Shown in pieces: positions 1 to 11,340 of a DNA stretch of 64,000 nucleotides. The translations under genes were made by a program, and so were the position numbers. Numbering within the stretch: position 1 is the stretch's first letter; each line of letters begins with the position of its first letter. Below the pieces are notes generated by a model. The model made no database searches, was not told the origin of the DNA, and saw nothing but the letters and a program-made list of their open reading frames with translations. The DNA is from Chaenocephalus aceratus (taxonomy: Eukaryota; Chordata; Actinopteri; Perciformes; Channichthyidae): NCBI GenBank assembly GCA_023974075.1, contig CM043799.1, forward strand, positions 7,589,250 through 7,653,249, in the 5' to 3' direction.

Positions 1-140
1 TGTGCTGCCATTTTGAACGGCGCCCGGGGAGCAGTGTAGGGAACGGTGCCTTGCTCAGGGACACCTCGGTAGCACTTGGTCTTGCCGGGACTTGAACTGG
101 TGACCTTCCAGTTGCCAAGCCAAGTCCCTATGGACTTTGC
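1..140. repeat. Dispersed fish repeat fragment
   Basis: The stretch contains the phrase GGGACTTGAACTGGTGACC followed by a 'gccaagtccctatggact' ending. From general knowledge this sequence recurs in many teleost loci, often next to microsatellites, as here. The GAACTGGTGACC part is only loosely like a tRNA-derived B box, so a SINE origin is possible but not shown. The left end is cut by the window edge. Confidence 0.45.
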
Positions 141-250
141 AAGAAGAAGAAGAAGAAGAAGAAGAAGAAGAAGAAGAAGAAGAAGAAGAAGAAGAAGAAG
201 AAGAAGAAGAAGAAGAAGAAGAAGAAGAAGAAGAAGAAGAAGAAGAAGAA
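141..250. repeat. (AAG)n microsatellite
   Basis: About 110 bases of uninterrupted AAG/AGA triplets (about 36 units). It directly follows the dispersed repeat. The long arginine tract predicted from it is an artefact of the repeat. Confidence 0.98.
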
Positions 251-1680
251 CTAGTTGCACTTTAATCCATTAATGTGATCTAACAAATGTAAAAGGGCAA
301 GTATTAACCATATCTGCTGTTTATATTGCTTGTAATTGGGATGAAGTATTTTTAACATAAAATAGTTTGATTGTGTTGAATTGCCAAAAAGGCAGCGGGT
401 CCACCAGACCCACAAACATAACACAAATATGAACACCACACAAGGATTAATGTAACTATTTAAAAAGACGGTGTTTTGCATGAGCCCCATGTCACAGAGC
501 CTCCTCACAGAACATTCCATTTCCACATAGCTGTGTGGGTTTGTCTGCAGCGGTCAAGGACAGAATGAGACAGACAAACAACAAGCAGTCGGTGCTTCAC
601 ATTTGAAAAAGAAAGCACCTCGGGTGAAAATCTTGCCTGTGTTTTTTTCAGGAATATATTCTTTTGAGGAATCTATGTGGGCAGCTCTACAAAAATGTCA
701 AAACTCAAAGAACATGGGATATTTCCTGCTGGGAATTACATTTATTGTCATATACAAACATGTTACTGGCATTATCTATTCAGAAGATCATAAATGCCAT
801 GATCAATTGCATAAACAAATGTTTAATCTGGTTGCTTTTTTGCCTCTTCAAGTATGTACTAGGTTTTATTTGTTTCTTTAATTGTGGAAAATGAAAGAGA
901 ACCTCACCACTGAAATAACACAAAGTTATTTCGGGGGAATGTTTGGACTAAAAGAGAGCCTAATTAGCACTTACTGTAAGTGTTATCAGTTGTTACTTTC
1001 CTTGTTCTCTGTCGGCTTCATGACTCAGCTGTTTTTCTGTAGAATATTAAACAATAATACACCCTCTGAAAGATACAAATAGCCGTGGACTACTTTCTAT
1101 TTAGGCGCTGCACGATTTTGAAAAGAAAACTGGTATTGTAATATTTATTTCAACTATTTCAATTGCAATTAGAAAGTACAGGAATATTCAACTTATGTTT
1201 TGTTGGTTAAATCGAAAAAATAATTCAAAATATTTAACAGATTTTTAGACTAGTCATGAACATAATTGACCCAAAACATGTATAAACTATAACATATATT
1301 TAAAAAAAGGCAAAACCTAAAGATTAAGCTACAATGAACTGATCTTATCTGCCTGATGTGATTTAGGCCTACTTATATAATCCTAACAAAATATGTATAA
1401 AGTCTAATGGTTGAAAATAAACATATATACATACACTTATGGACAGGAACTAGTTCAAAATGTACTTCAAGGGGCCCTATCCTGTTTTTTGTAGTGTGGT
1501 ATATAGGTTTTGTGTGCTAATGCTCCAACACATTGTACGTGATATGGGCGGGACAATTCAGACACCCCCCTCGCAGACAATACAAATATAAAACCAGAAG
1601 AAAGAGAATATTTAAATTTAAAGTGCAACTGAATTATGATGTTTAAGGGAAACATATATTACCTGACAGCATTGGACTAG
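251..1680. other. No gene recognised; AT-rich sequence
   Basis: Open frames here are under 95 codons and none resembles a known family. A phrase near 1105 ('gcgctgcacgattttg') resembles ends of small fish DNA transposons, but no matching second end was found. Nothing else can be supported. Confidence 0.5.
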
Positions 1681-1689
1681 TTCAAGGTT

Positions 1690-2480
1690 CTTTATTTGTC
1701 ATACCAACCCTGTCTCCTAAAAATTACGTTCCCACAGAACTAAACTGCATTCTCAATTACGTTTAGCTAGAAATGTATTTTCTCCCACATTACGTTAGTT
1801 ATGAACGTATCTTAAATACGTTTATTTTCTACATATCTTTGCCATTTATTGTCTTGTTTGTAATGATGATAATAGTCATTTATAAATATCATTTTAGAGC
1901 ACACATTTGAAATTGAGAATCGGGCTCGATATATGGTTAAATTAAAATCAGTAGGCGAGGCTGTAATTTCGCCAGCTGTTACTCTCATGAGCGAGGCAGA
2001 ACATAATAGTTTTAACATGACAAAAAGCTGCTGCGTCGTTCATTGCACCTCAAACATTAAAACAAATCCAGAGTTACGTGTTTCTGTACTTCCTCTAAGA
2101 AGAAAGGACAGTAACAGAAGATCTCTGTGGCTTCAGGCTTGATCGCCGTTCAAATGACAGCGTTCGTTTCCCCAGAAGTGGGCGGGGCTGTAACGTGAAG
2201 TAGATTTTACTCTCATCTATTATTCAAAACCATTCTATTTAATCTAACGTAAATTACATGCCAGTGTTTTGTCTTTTTATTTATTTGTTTTTATTTTAAA
2301 TCGTATAATGTCAGACTTTTTTTCCGTCTGTGAGGAAAATAAATGGGGCTTAGAGCCTCAAAATACTGAAATCTGTATTTTTTTTAAATCTTTTCCTTCT
2401 AATTTATTATTCTTTTCTAAATAACACACAATTATCCTTGTTTTTATTTATTCATTTAATTCTATAATCTTGGGCTTTTT
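1690..2480 (+). mobile_element. Remnant of THAP-domain DNA transposon
   Basis: The stretch opens with several ATTACGTT/AACGTAAT-type motifs, contains a truncated THAP domain (2017-2142), and ends in a segment (about 2265-2480) that reappears near 38448-38690 with shared text such as GAGCCTCAAAATACTGAAAT and 'cacacaattatcctt'. THAP domains are the DNA-binding part of P-element-like transposases, so a P-like or THAP-carrying DNA transposon is inferred. Terminal repeats were not identified and the boundaries are approximate. Confidence 0.45.
2017..2142 (+). pseudogene. Truncated THAP zinc-finger domain
   Basis: A 41-codon frame starts MTKSCCVVHCTSN and ends RRSLWLQA before a stop. This matches the first half of a THAP domain: the C-x(2-4)-C pair near the N terminus and the conserved Trp in the R-x-x-W-x-x-A stretch. 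The second zinc-binding pair (C-x2-H) and the AVPTIF-type end are absent, so the domain cannot fold as a complete C2CH finger. It may be a first exon, because the frame stops just after the usual exon-1 boundary region, but no partner exon was found. No host THAP gene is supported. Confidence 0.55.
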
Positions 2481-2925
2481 AGCCGTAAATAAAGTCACCG
2501 GAAACAGACGGGACATTTTGAGAGATAGGGTTAGGGTATCTGCCCTGTTTAAATCAAAAGGGCAGGGCTCCTGGTCCTTCTCTGCCTCCCCAGCCTGGCT
2601 GCTCTCAAATCGTGCAAAAAAGCTGTTCAGCTCATCTGGGAGAGATGCGCACGCAGACACTCCCGCAGCACCCCCCACTGCTCCTTTGTAGTCTGTCATT
2701 GTTCTTAGTCCCGCCCACATGTTCCGGGTGTTACAGCCTTTGAAGTCAGATTCCACCTTCTCTTTGCATTGCTGATTGCTCTCCGGAGATCATACCTAGA
2801 CTTCCTGTACTCCTCCAAATCTCCAGCTCTGTGCACGATAGTGCACACTTTCAGTTTGCCACGCACCTCGCCGTTTATCCAGGGCTTTTGATTTGAGAAT
2901 GTTCGTACAGAAACCTTCGGTACCA
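2448..2925 (-). pseudogene. L2/jockey-type LINE, region upstream of reverse transcriptase
   Basis: Two overlapping - strand frames carry adjacent pieces of a non-LTR retrotransposon ORF2. The first (about 2925-2705) has KVSVRTFSNQKPWINGEVR followed by GDLEEYRKSRYDLRRAI and AKRRW. The second (2756-2448) continues NMWAGLRTMTDYKGA and LPDELNSFFARFE. These motifs sit in the linker between endonuclease and reverse transcriptase in fish L2/jockey-like LINEs. A frameshift near 2750 separates the pieces, and neither endonuclease nor RT core is present. The + strand frame over the same bases is a shadow. Confidence 0.8.
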
Positions 2926-3402
2926 CGTAGGGTTGCCAACTTCCAGAAATGGAGAAACGGGACACATGCATGATGTCCCCAGCGCGCGCGAAGATTTTCG
3001 GGTTTCTGGCGGATTTAGTTACTTTTTTTTGTTACTTTATTTCGGTGTTAGGGTTATGTTATTTAATTATTTTGGGGGAGCCAGCCCCCTAGGGTTCGAG
3101 GGGTCAAACCCCCCAAAATGCATAGAAAACTATGCATACCTAATAACACAATACAAACACAATGCACCTTTACACCTGCATTAGGCTACTACATCACATT
3201 GTACATCAGCATGTTCAAATCGGATAGGTGGGCACTCGGGACATCTGGGCACCTTGATGTACAATTGGCTATTTTGTCCAAAATGTTAAAAAATAAATAT
3301 TTGAAAAATGGTATTAAGTAATGCAAAGTATACATGATGTGAACATGCACGGTACATCATTATTAAACTTAATGTTATCCTTCAACCAACCATTTTCCCA
3401 GT
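2926..3402. other. Transposon-like debris, no gene
   Basis: Contains 'agggttgccaacttcca' and a 'ggggagccagccccctaggg' / 'gaggggtcaaaccccc' stretch, both of which recall ends and interiors of fish DNA transposons. Similar phrasing occurs near 14510 and 35060. No coding motif or paired terminal repeat was found. Confidence 0.35.
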
Positions 3403-4522
<1,120 letters not shown>

Positions 4523-4791
4523 CTTTACCCAACTGTGTTTTTCTTCCACTGTTTGTTGTAAGACACAAGTCTTTTCTTTTTAGAAGGGCCAGGGCCCAGA
4601 ACCACATCCTCTCTCTCTTCTCCTCTTTCATTATCACCTCCTCCACCGGCAGCGCTCATTTCCCCACACGACTGAACAGGCTGACATGCCACACAAACAA
4701 TGATGCCCGTATATCTAGTGTATTCATACTGTACCCTCCTCACTGTTTATTCATCATTCAACCATTTACACCTTCCTTTATTCCCGTCAAG

Positions 4792-4986
4792 AGGTTGAAC
4801 AAGATTGAGTCCTATGTTTCCAATTGGTTCTCAAATCTGAACATTGACCAGTGGCATAACATCAGGAGCCGGGTAAATGAGAGACTGAGGAGCCCCCGAA
4901 AAAACAGATCCCGAAATAGCTCGTCCTGGTTTCCGCAGCAGATAGGCCTACAGTATGGTGTCTGTTATGTCAGTTATTTTAAATAA
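4792..4986 (+). other. Possible terminal coding exon (unidentified)
   Basis: An open frame of about 64 codons (RLNKIESYVSNWF..., basic stretch RSPRKNRSRN, then stop) is preceded by a pyrimidine-rich run and AG ('ccttcctttattcccgtcaag') that could be a 3' splice site. AATAAA occurs at the stop (about 4981). Taken together this has the shape of a last exon with a very short 3' UTR. I do not recognise the protein and found no upstream exon, so it may equally be chance. It is the only non-transposon coding candidate I would keep. Confidence 0.2.
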
Positions 4987-5100
4987 AACGTTGAAAACTG
5001 AACTTGAAAATTGTTTCCTCTTTTTATTTTATTTATCATTTTCTGGACGGGGAGAGGTGGGGAGACGTGAGTGATTAAAAATGTATTTGCAGAAATGTAC

Positions 5101-5422
5101 TACCGTACTTTTCGGACTATAAAGCGCACCTGCATATAAGCCGCAGCAGCTAAATTGTCCGTCTGTCTTGCTCTCGTTCTGTCTCTCGGTTCCACTTTTA
5201 CTTTGGCGCGCTACCTGTCTCACTCTTTTCCGGCCTCCAGCTTTTCCTGCTGGAGCCCGCCGCTTAAAGGTGGCGGGCGCGGACCGGTCCTAGAGCCCGT
5301 AGTGTTAAAGGTGGTTAATTTTACCTGTAAAATCCATAGATTTAGGAGGTTCCCTAGTGGCCGTTAGCTGTACAAAAAAAATGGGGGGAAAAGTCGCGGC
5401 TTATAGTCCGAAAAGTACGGTA
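5101..5422. mobile_element. Small TIR transposon (MITE), 'CGGACTATAA' type
   Basis: Perfect 22-bp terminal inverted repeats: the left end starts TACCGTACTTTTCGGACT and the right end is its exact reverse complement finishing ...AAAAGTACGGTA. TA at both tips would fit a Tc1/mariner-type TA target duplication, although TA is also part of the palindromic ends, so the superfamily is inferred. The ~320-bp interior has no coding. The sequence type (CGGACTATAA...GCGGCTTATAGTCCG) is familiar from many fish genomes. Confidence 0.9.
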
Positions 5423-5775
5423 AGTTCTATTCATATTCTTGACGGGAAGAGCCGTGTAAATGGGTGGCCATATATGCATTTGAAAAGCAATATAAATCAC
5501 ACAGTTATTATACAATAGGCTATAAAAGCACCATCGATAACCATTACCTTTATCCAATTCAAACTTTGGACGGGGAAAAAGGAAGGTGTACATGGTTGGG
5601 CTATACTGTAGGCCTACTGTATACATACAAAGGCCATTCAAGCTAGAGTTCTTCTGGAAATGTTCACATCAGGTAGCGGGTAGCGGGGCGGGTTCGGTAT
5701 TGCACGTCGCGGGGCGGGAGCGGGTCTTGAAAATCAGACCCGTGCAGGACTCCGCATCAGGCACCTTCAAGTTAA

Positions 5776-5884
5776 ACAATACTACAGTAAACAATTAACA
5801 CAGTAGGCCTAAATTATGTGGATTAAACCACATTTATTTCGTTAAAAATAAACGAAATATGATTTTGTTTGAATGATTAAATGT
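5776..5884. repeat. ~105-bp direct repeat, unit 1
   Basis: 'acaatactacagtaaacaat' through 'gaatgattaaatg' recurs almost exactly at 6145-6246. Unit 1 has an extra 'ggccta' insertion. A further short repeat 'caggcaccttcaagttaaac' flanks this unit at 5758 and 5888. Confidence 0.9.
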
Positions 5885-6039
5885 CATCAGGCACCTTCAA
5901 GTTAAACAATCAGGTGCATACTTTAATGTGCCGCCGCCTCCGGACTCGGCTTGACTCGGTTTAAAGAATGCACAAATGTGTTTAATCGTTTATGTCAGAT
6001 ATGTACTAAGTAGCCTAAATACATTTGTTCCTGCTCAAG

Positions 6040-6125
6040 ATTAGATTCAACTTTATTGTTATTGCACATATTGCAGGTACTGAGACAACGAAATGCAGTT
6101 TAGCTTCTAACCAGGTGCAACAAAC
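6040..6125. repeat. LINE 3'-tail-like fragment
   Basis: 'gattcaactttattgttatt' followed by 'gagacaacgaaatgcagttt' is a phrase that recurs in teleost genomes and resembles LINE 3' UTR sequence. No coding part is attached. It lies between the two units of the direct repeat. Confidence 0.45.
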
Positions 6126-6144
6126 AGCGAAAAGTATACGTGCA

Positions 6145-6246
6145 CAATACTACAGTAAACAATTAACACAGTAAATTATGTGGATTAAACCACATTTATT
6201 TCGTTAAAAAGAAACGAAATATGATTTTCTTTGAATGATTAAATGT
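6145..6246. repeat. ~105-bp direct repeat, unit 2
   Basis: Second copy of the unit at 5776-5884. Differences are a missing 6-bp stretch and a few substitutions. Confidence 0.9.
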
Positions 6247-6249
6247 AGG

Positions 6250-6890
6250 GTGAATTGCCCTAATGTGGGACATTTTTGCATTTCAGACTTCGGGAATATA
6301 TTGCGATATGAAGCCGATAAAATAAATCAGAATCCAGTACCATTCCGAAATCCCCAGTAATATTAGACACTAATAATATAGTAAACTATTAACACTGTAC
6401 ATATTATTGTTTGCCCGTGGGATTAGGATGATCGGTAGTGAGAGCCGCTGCATTTTCCTCCGGTCGGATGTGATATAAAAACAAAGCGATTATTTTTGTT
6501 GTTGTAAACTCATGTGGATTAAATGTAGTGCATTCATTTCAACTCGCGAACATATGATACATTAAATGATCGTGAGGATGATGATTGAAAATCGTTTGTT
6601 TGAGCATGGATGCATTTCCTGATCTAAAAAACATAGCGATGGTTTTGTACTTACGCCAACGTGAATTAAACATTATTTGTTAAATAAAAACATGGTGATG
6701 TTTAGTAAATGATTACATGTCTCTTATTTAGCACAGAATATGATCCTATCCGTGACATATGGATCTTAACAAATATCCGCTATATCAGATACCTGTAGAT
6801 CAGCTGTTTATTTCACATGAGTTCCAGTGTGGCAGCTTTATTCACGGCTCCCCCTGGTGGATCCATGATCCATTGCAGCTGGTTTCATTA
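6250..6890. other. No gene recognised
   Basis: AT-rich sequence without a coding motif. Short palindromic or repeated words occur (for example 'atgtggattaaa' near 6512, echoing the direct repeats), suggesting older copies of the same repeat, but they are too weak to annotate. Confidence 0.4.
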
Positions 6891-7361
6891 TAATTAAATG
6901 TATTTATCAAGGGGGCGTTTCAAGTCCTGGAGGGGTTTTCCTTTTCAGCAGGGGCCCACCCCGTGCCGATCACGGACCCGCACGGGTAGGCGTCTGAAAC
7001 GAATCGCTACATCTGTAGTACTTCGGCAGGACCTTCTTCATGTTAGCGGTGTTAAAATCCCCGGCCACAGCGAACGCCGCCTCTGGCCGTGAAGTCTCGG
7101 TCTTGTTGATAATCCCAAGATACCCTGCCGTTAAAAACGTTACGATTCCTCCGTTTCATTAGTATCGGTACTTTAAGATTGACGGGGAAAAGTACTCCGG
7201 TGTTAAAGCGCTGTTTTAATAAGAGCCGTGTTGTTCAGCGCTCTGCTTCCACTCCCTGCACTGCAGCCGTGCCTGCAGTCCCTCCCCTCTCAAGCACGCT
7301 CAAGTCCCTCCCCTCTCACATGCACGCGCTAGCTGCCAGAGCATGTGAGAAAACAAGAAGC

Positions 7362-7586
7362 ATGGCTGCAAGTGGGAGTGCAACTGCCGCTGTGCCTCGG
7401 CTTGTTGACGAAAAAGACGGCAGAAGCGAAATTTTAGCTGACAGTGAGGGCAAGCCTACAGACACCACGAGGCCTGTCTGTAAGAAATGTTTTAGATCCC
7501 CTGCAAACCAAGGGAGCCAACAGACTTGGCTAAGCACCTCGCCGACCGGCATCCAGAGTTGTTTAAAGAATTTAAAGACAGACAGG
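7362..7586 (+). pseudogene. BED zinc-finger exon of a hAT transposon
   Basis: The frame begins MAASGSATAAVPRL, includes PVCKKCF (the first Cys pair of a BED finger), and after a frameshift shows AKHLADRHPELFKEFKDRQ, which carries the two His and the HPELF motif typical of ZBED-like hAT transposases. A GT donor-like dinucleotide follows at 7586. GC-rich phrases at 5690-5745 and 6950-6990 ('cgggagcgggtcttgaaaat', 'gacccgcacggg') look like 5' parts of the same element type. Further on, SCPTLDEFI near 7918-7943 may be the linker after the finger. The frameshift makes it non-functional. Confidence 0.6.
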
Positions 7587-7589
7587 TTA

Positions 7590-8050
7590 GCGAATGTGAT
7601 AGATAACATAATTACATCATGCTCAAGCCCATGCCCTCAAATCTAAGTCAAACAAGTGTAATTTATTTTGTGACAAACGAACGTTTTCGTAGTTTGATGG
7701 AAATTATAACTGTCTAACATGGCTATATTTTTAGCTAACTTACCAATGTGGCTAACATCTGCAATGTACATTTTGTCAATAATTATTTATATTACTGTAC
7801 TATTACAAAATGTCGGTATCGTGACAACACTAAAAGACAATGCGGCCATCTTCACCGGCGCATTTTCAAAACTACTACTACAGGCCGTTCTGATATTCTC
7901 CAGAACATTCAGATGTCTTGTCCTACCCTGGACGAGTTCATTTATCAACGTTGTTCCTGTGCTGTAGAATGTAGGTTCTGAAATACATTAACTGTTTATC
8001 ATGCTACACCTGCTGACTGTCATCCTACACCCTTTTCAGCGAACGGCATT
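7590..8050. other. Probable hAT interior, no clear domain
   Basis: Apart from a possible hAT linker phrase (about 7918-7943) no domain is visible. It is presumably the continuation of the element whose BED finger ends at 7586. Confidence 0.3.
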
Positions 8051-8294
8051 GGAAAGACAGGGCCCCTAGGTAGAGGGCTCTGCCTGTGCTTATAGGACTA
8101 GGATTACAATACGTAACCGTGACCGTGGAGAAGTCGGGGCCACAGCTTACTTGGCTGGGTAGAGCCTAATTGGTCTGAATAAGCCCATAGCTCCACCCTG
8201 CAGGTGCCAGTGCAAGTGACTACACACTGCGCACTACGTTTCCCAGGTCCCTAAGGAGCATGGGAAGAACGTTAGTATACTATGTCCCCCACTC

Positions 8295-8504
8295 TCACAT
8301 GCTTACCTCGTGTGAGTGTGCACGGAGCCCAGTGGGGAAGGCTCTCCCCACCTGCCCATAGGCATGTGAAATGCACTCGCAGAGCAATCCTGTCAGGCGT
8401 TTCTTGGACAGAGCTTTACCGGCCACACCATCCCCAAAGCACGCACACAGCTGTTCAGTGCGCCTAATGGAAGCCGTGCGCCCTACATAACATGCCACGC
8501 ACAC
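8295..8504 (-). pseudogene. DIRS tyrosine recombinase, C-terminal piece
   Basis: The frame contains KRLTGLLCECISHAYGQVG then FPTGLRAHSHEVSM. This matches the end of DIRS recombinases, where a helix ending in ISxAY is followed by a short loop and GVRAHS-type sequence that supplies the catalytic R-x-x-H region. The catalytic Tyr segment downstream is not evident. The middle of the catalytic domain, which should lie at higher coordinates, is replaced by the BED fragment at 8540-8790. Confidence 0.65.
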
Positions 8505-8539
8505 ACTGGGCCGAGGAGGGGCAATTTAGGTGGGGGAAG

Positions 8540-8790
8540 GTGGGGGCTCTCCATCTCCAGCTGCCGTGTTTGCTCCCAGCTGGGAAAAGGGAATGGGGTG
8601 GTTGTGTGTTTCAGGTGCAGCTTAAGGTTGGTCGTATTGCTAGCTTTTGTTGCTATCTTTTTAAAACAAATGCGACACACCGCCCGGCTCATTCAAGTCC
8701 GTAGGTTCGCCTCGTTGATTTGGCTTAAATCCAAAATATTCCCACACCGGAGATGTGGTATTAGGTTTTGCAACCACTTCCATTTAACTT
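8540..8790 (-). pseudogene. hAT BED zinc finger inserted in DIRS
   Basis: On the - strand VVAKPNTTSPVWEYFGF (about 8790-8740) is followed, after one frameshift, by AVCRICFKKIATKASNTTNL and LHLKHTTTP. This is a classical BED finger: W-x-x-F aromatic pair, C-x2-C, then NTTNL before the His pair. It belongs to ZBED-like hAT transposases. It lies between two halves of the DIRS recombinase, so it entered after or together with DIRS decay. No hAT terminal repeats or target duplication were found around it. Confidence 0.75.
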
Positions 8791-8942
8791 CAAATTCCCC
8801 TCGAGAAAGTCACTATATTATTAATATATATATATATTAATATATTATTAATTTGGCATGCACCACTGGTTGCTGTTTCCTGACTCCCTGCAAAAAACGC
8901 GCCATAAGTGGTTGACTAAAGGCTGACCTGCTGCCAAATCCC

Positions 8943-9281
8943 TCATGGCAGGACGAGATGACTGCTGCATACATTGTACACCTTCACTGTAGAATGAGCA
9001 AGCCCCCTGTCCACCAGTATCTGTAAGTAGGACAGAACAGAGCCCAATGTACAGGACAGAGGCTCTAGACTCCCTTCGTCACACCACCACTGGAATCCCA
9101 ACCACTTCGTCCTGTAACAGACTGTGGTGGATCCTGCTCTTGCTGCTTGGATAGTCTGTATAACTTTGTCATACAGTCCACCCCGTCTCAGCCTGTCCCT
9201 CTCAGGAGCCAAGTCTGGAGAGGTTGGCCCAGAGTGGGTAACGTCCCTATTGCACCTGCTTCCTGAGACAGCGCCTCCCAT
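8943..9281 (-). pseudogene. DIRS tyrosine recombinase, N-terminal core-binding domain
   Basis: The frame shows VIQTIQAARAGSTTVCYRTK, FQWWC, then GSVLSYLQILVDRGLAHSTV and KVYNVCSSH. This is the SAM-like core-binding domain of DIRS recombinases (xxTIQxARAxSTxxxYxxKWxxFxxWC ... SVLxFLQxLLDxGLAxSTVKVY). The catalytic domain should continue towards lower coordinates but is interrupted. Confidence 0.85.
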
Positions 9282-9284
9282 AAC

Positions 9285-9890
9285 TCAGGGACCGTCCAGG
9301 GCTGGCCCACCATCTTTTGTGTGACTTCTGCGTACCACGGCGCCGAGCGGCGACCTGGGCAGAATGACTGACAATCTTTCCCACCTCACCCTCTCCAGGA
9401 GGGGGAGATTGAGAGTGGTTGTCGCGCCAAACAGGTCCGCCTCCGCTTTCCCGAACTGGGCCCAGATCTGCTTTACCACCTCCGGGTGAAGCATCCATTC
9501 GTCTGGCAGGGGCCCGCCTCTTGACATGAGGTCGGCCCCCCTGTTCTCCAGCCCCGAGATGTGGAGGGCCTTCAGAGATAAAACATTCTCTGAGGCCCAC
9601 TACCACAGTTTCTCCGCTGTGCTCAACAAGGCGGCGGAGTGGACTCCGCCCTGCCTGTTGATGTAAGCCACTGTGGTGCGGTTGTCGCTCCTCACCAGCA
9701 CATGTTTGCCCTGTAGTAAGGGTTTGAAGTGCTTTAGGACCAGTACTACTGCCCGTAGCTCTAGAAGGTTGATGTGCTGAGTTTCTGTCAGAGGCCAGCC
9801 ACCACCTATAGATCTCTCTAGGCAGGTCCCCCCCCATTCTTTCACGGATGCATCTGTGAACACCGTGACGTAGGAGATCACCCGCCCCAG
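9285..9890 (-). pseudogene. DIRS RNase H region
   Basis: The frame 9881-9600 carries VTVFTDASVKEWGGTCLE, then INLLELRAVVLVLKHF, then VRSDNRTTVAYINRQGG. These hold the acidic residues of RNase H: the Asp of TDAS, the Glu of LLELRAV and the Asp of SDN. The following frame (9527-9285) has SRGGPLPDEWMLHPEVV and AEADLFGA, the conserved segment after RNase H in DIRS polyproteins. A frameshift lies between the two at about 9530-9600. Confidence 0.9.
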
Positions 9891-10480
9891 TGGAGTCCCC
9901 CTCCGCAGATGCTTTGGGGACCCCCAGTATCGGAGGTTGCCCTCTGATGGTCACCAGACGTCGTTTGTGCCTCTTGGGATCTAAACGATGCAGGTGACGC
10001 ATGTGCAGTAACCCCAGCGGTACCATGAGGTGAGCAGCCGCCATGAGACCCAGAGTCTGCATGATGGTCAAAGCTGTCACCGTTGCCCCCCGTCGCAGTA
10101 AGCGTCCTTCAGGTCGATGGTTGTGAACCAATAGCCCGGCTGCACCAGTTCCAGTAATTGTTAACATATGGAACTTTTTGCACACAATGTGCTGATTCAG
10201 GATGCGAAGATCCAGAATGGGTCTGAATTCTCCTGTCTTCTTGGAAACCAGGAAGTACATGGAGTAAAGCCTATTTTCTTTGTCCTGAGAGCGCAGAACA
10301 GACACAGCCTGTTTCTCTGTTGAAAGGAAACACCTATCTCCTCCTGGGATGATAGATTTGCCTCTCTTATGCCCCTGAATGGAGGAGGGACGCTGCAGAA
10401 CTGGAGTGAGTAACCCAGTCTCAGTGTCCTGTCCATCAATACCGGTGCCTTTCTCTCCTTCTCACCGTGGCGCTGCACTC
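9890..10480 (-). pseudogene. DIRS reverse transcriptase, core deleted
   Basis: About 10310-10150 encodes YFLVSKKTGEFRPILDLRIL and KFHMLTI (fingers of the RT). In another frame about 10135-10090 reads PGYWFTTIDLKDAY, the first catalytic Asp motif. Immediately afterwards (about 10075) the sequence jumps to IMQTLGLMAAAHLMVPLGLL, a segment that normally lies after the RT. The palm motif with the YxDD box is therefore missing: an internal deletion of well over 100 codons. The upstream part 10480-10310 contains GIREA-type leader sequence of the same polyprotein. Confidence 0.85.
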
Positions 10481-10585
10481 TCCCCTTTGAGGACGAGCCA
10501 GAGGCAGCATTCGGCTGAGCTGCGACTTCTCCTCATCCAGGCGTTTGAAGCGCTGCGTGACTGAAGAAATCAATCAAAAGAGTCC

Positions 10586-11190
10586 TTACGCAGACACGGG
10601 GGCTCCCAGGAGATCGTCACGGGCCTTCTTGAGAGAGCCGTGAGTCCCAGCCAGACGTGGCGTGATCCCACTGTGGCCAGGGACATTACATGGCCAGCTG
10701 CAGCGGCCACACCAGATTGTCAATCTGGCCGATGCTGCGGTCCAAATAATCTGCCTGATCCTGCGACGGTGAGGTGGGGGCATCTTTCGGCGGAGCAATC
10801 AGCGAGACGCACAGCACACCTAGATTGTTCGCAGCCGGGGCCATTTGTGAACCCAGCCGGAATATTTGATCAAAATACTCCAGCGTCTCCCTGTCACGAG
10901 GCAGAGGCTTCTTATTTTCCGCCCATCCTGCTGCCTGTGGGAGTAGATGTGCTGCGAGGCTCTCATCGAGGGGGGGAACGCCGGGATACGCCGTCTCCGT
11001 GTGGCCCTGCACCCTGAGAATCCCCACCATTCCTGCCACCGGAGCTTTTCGTTCTCAGTGACTGTTGCCACGACGCCTCCACACACTGCCAGATATCTGC
11101 TTTTCTCTCTGTGTTCCGCTCGCTGAAGAGAAAAAGATGACAGTCAGCAGGTGTAGCTGCCTTATACTGTGTGGCCTGCGCGCGCATTCA
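10586..11190 (-). pseudogene. DIRS capsid-like (ORF1) region
   Basis: Overlapping - strand frames contain VPPLDESLAAHLLPQAAGW, LPRDRETLEYFDQIFRLGSQ, ANNLGVLCVSL and DQADYLDRSIGQIDNLVW. Position upstream of RT and composition fit the DIRS ORF1/Gag-like protein, although this protein is poorly conserved and the call rests largely on context. Several frame changes occur. Confidence 0.6.
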
Positions 11191-11340
11191 GGTAGGCTCG
11201 CCCTGATTGGCCGGCTAAGTTTATGCAAATTCAGTGGGTGAACGCTCACTTATCATTGATGAAGAGTAGTACCCATAGAGTCCAGTAGAGCCTGTGTGAG
11301 ATAGAAACAAAAATGAACTCACTGCCTTTACTGTAAGGCT

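Larger units (their letters stand above)
8050..11340 (-). mobile_element. Decayed DIRS-type retrotransposon
   Basis: Read on the - strand the order is capsid-like region, reverse transcriptase, RNase H, then tyrosine recombinase split in two. This order, and a tyrosine recombinase instead of a DDE integrase, is the hallmark of DIRS elements. Several frameshifts, loss of the RT catalytic core and a BED-finger insertion in the recombinase make it dead. Termini were not resolved; 8060-8290 and 11200-11340 are probably the flanking non-coding ends because both carry 'tagagcct'-type words, but an inverted terminal repeat could not be aligned with confidence. Confidence 0.85.

Noticed and set aside
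137..273. Arginine-rich open frame
   Set aside because: It is the translation of the (AAG)n tract.
7179..7646. 155-codon open frame
   Set aside because: Only the part from 7362 carries a BED finger and that needs a frameshift; the rest is GC-rich leader without protein-like features.
9247..10305. 352-codon - strand open frame as one protein
   Set aside because: It mixes DIRS RT sequence with out-of-frame translation; the RNase H is in a different frame over the same bases.
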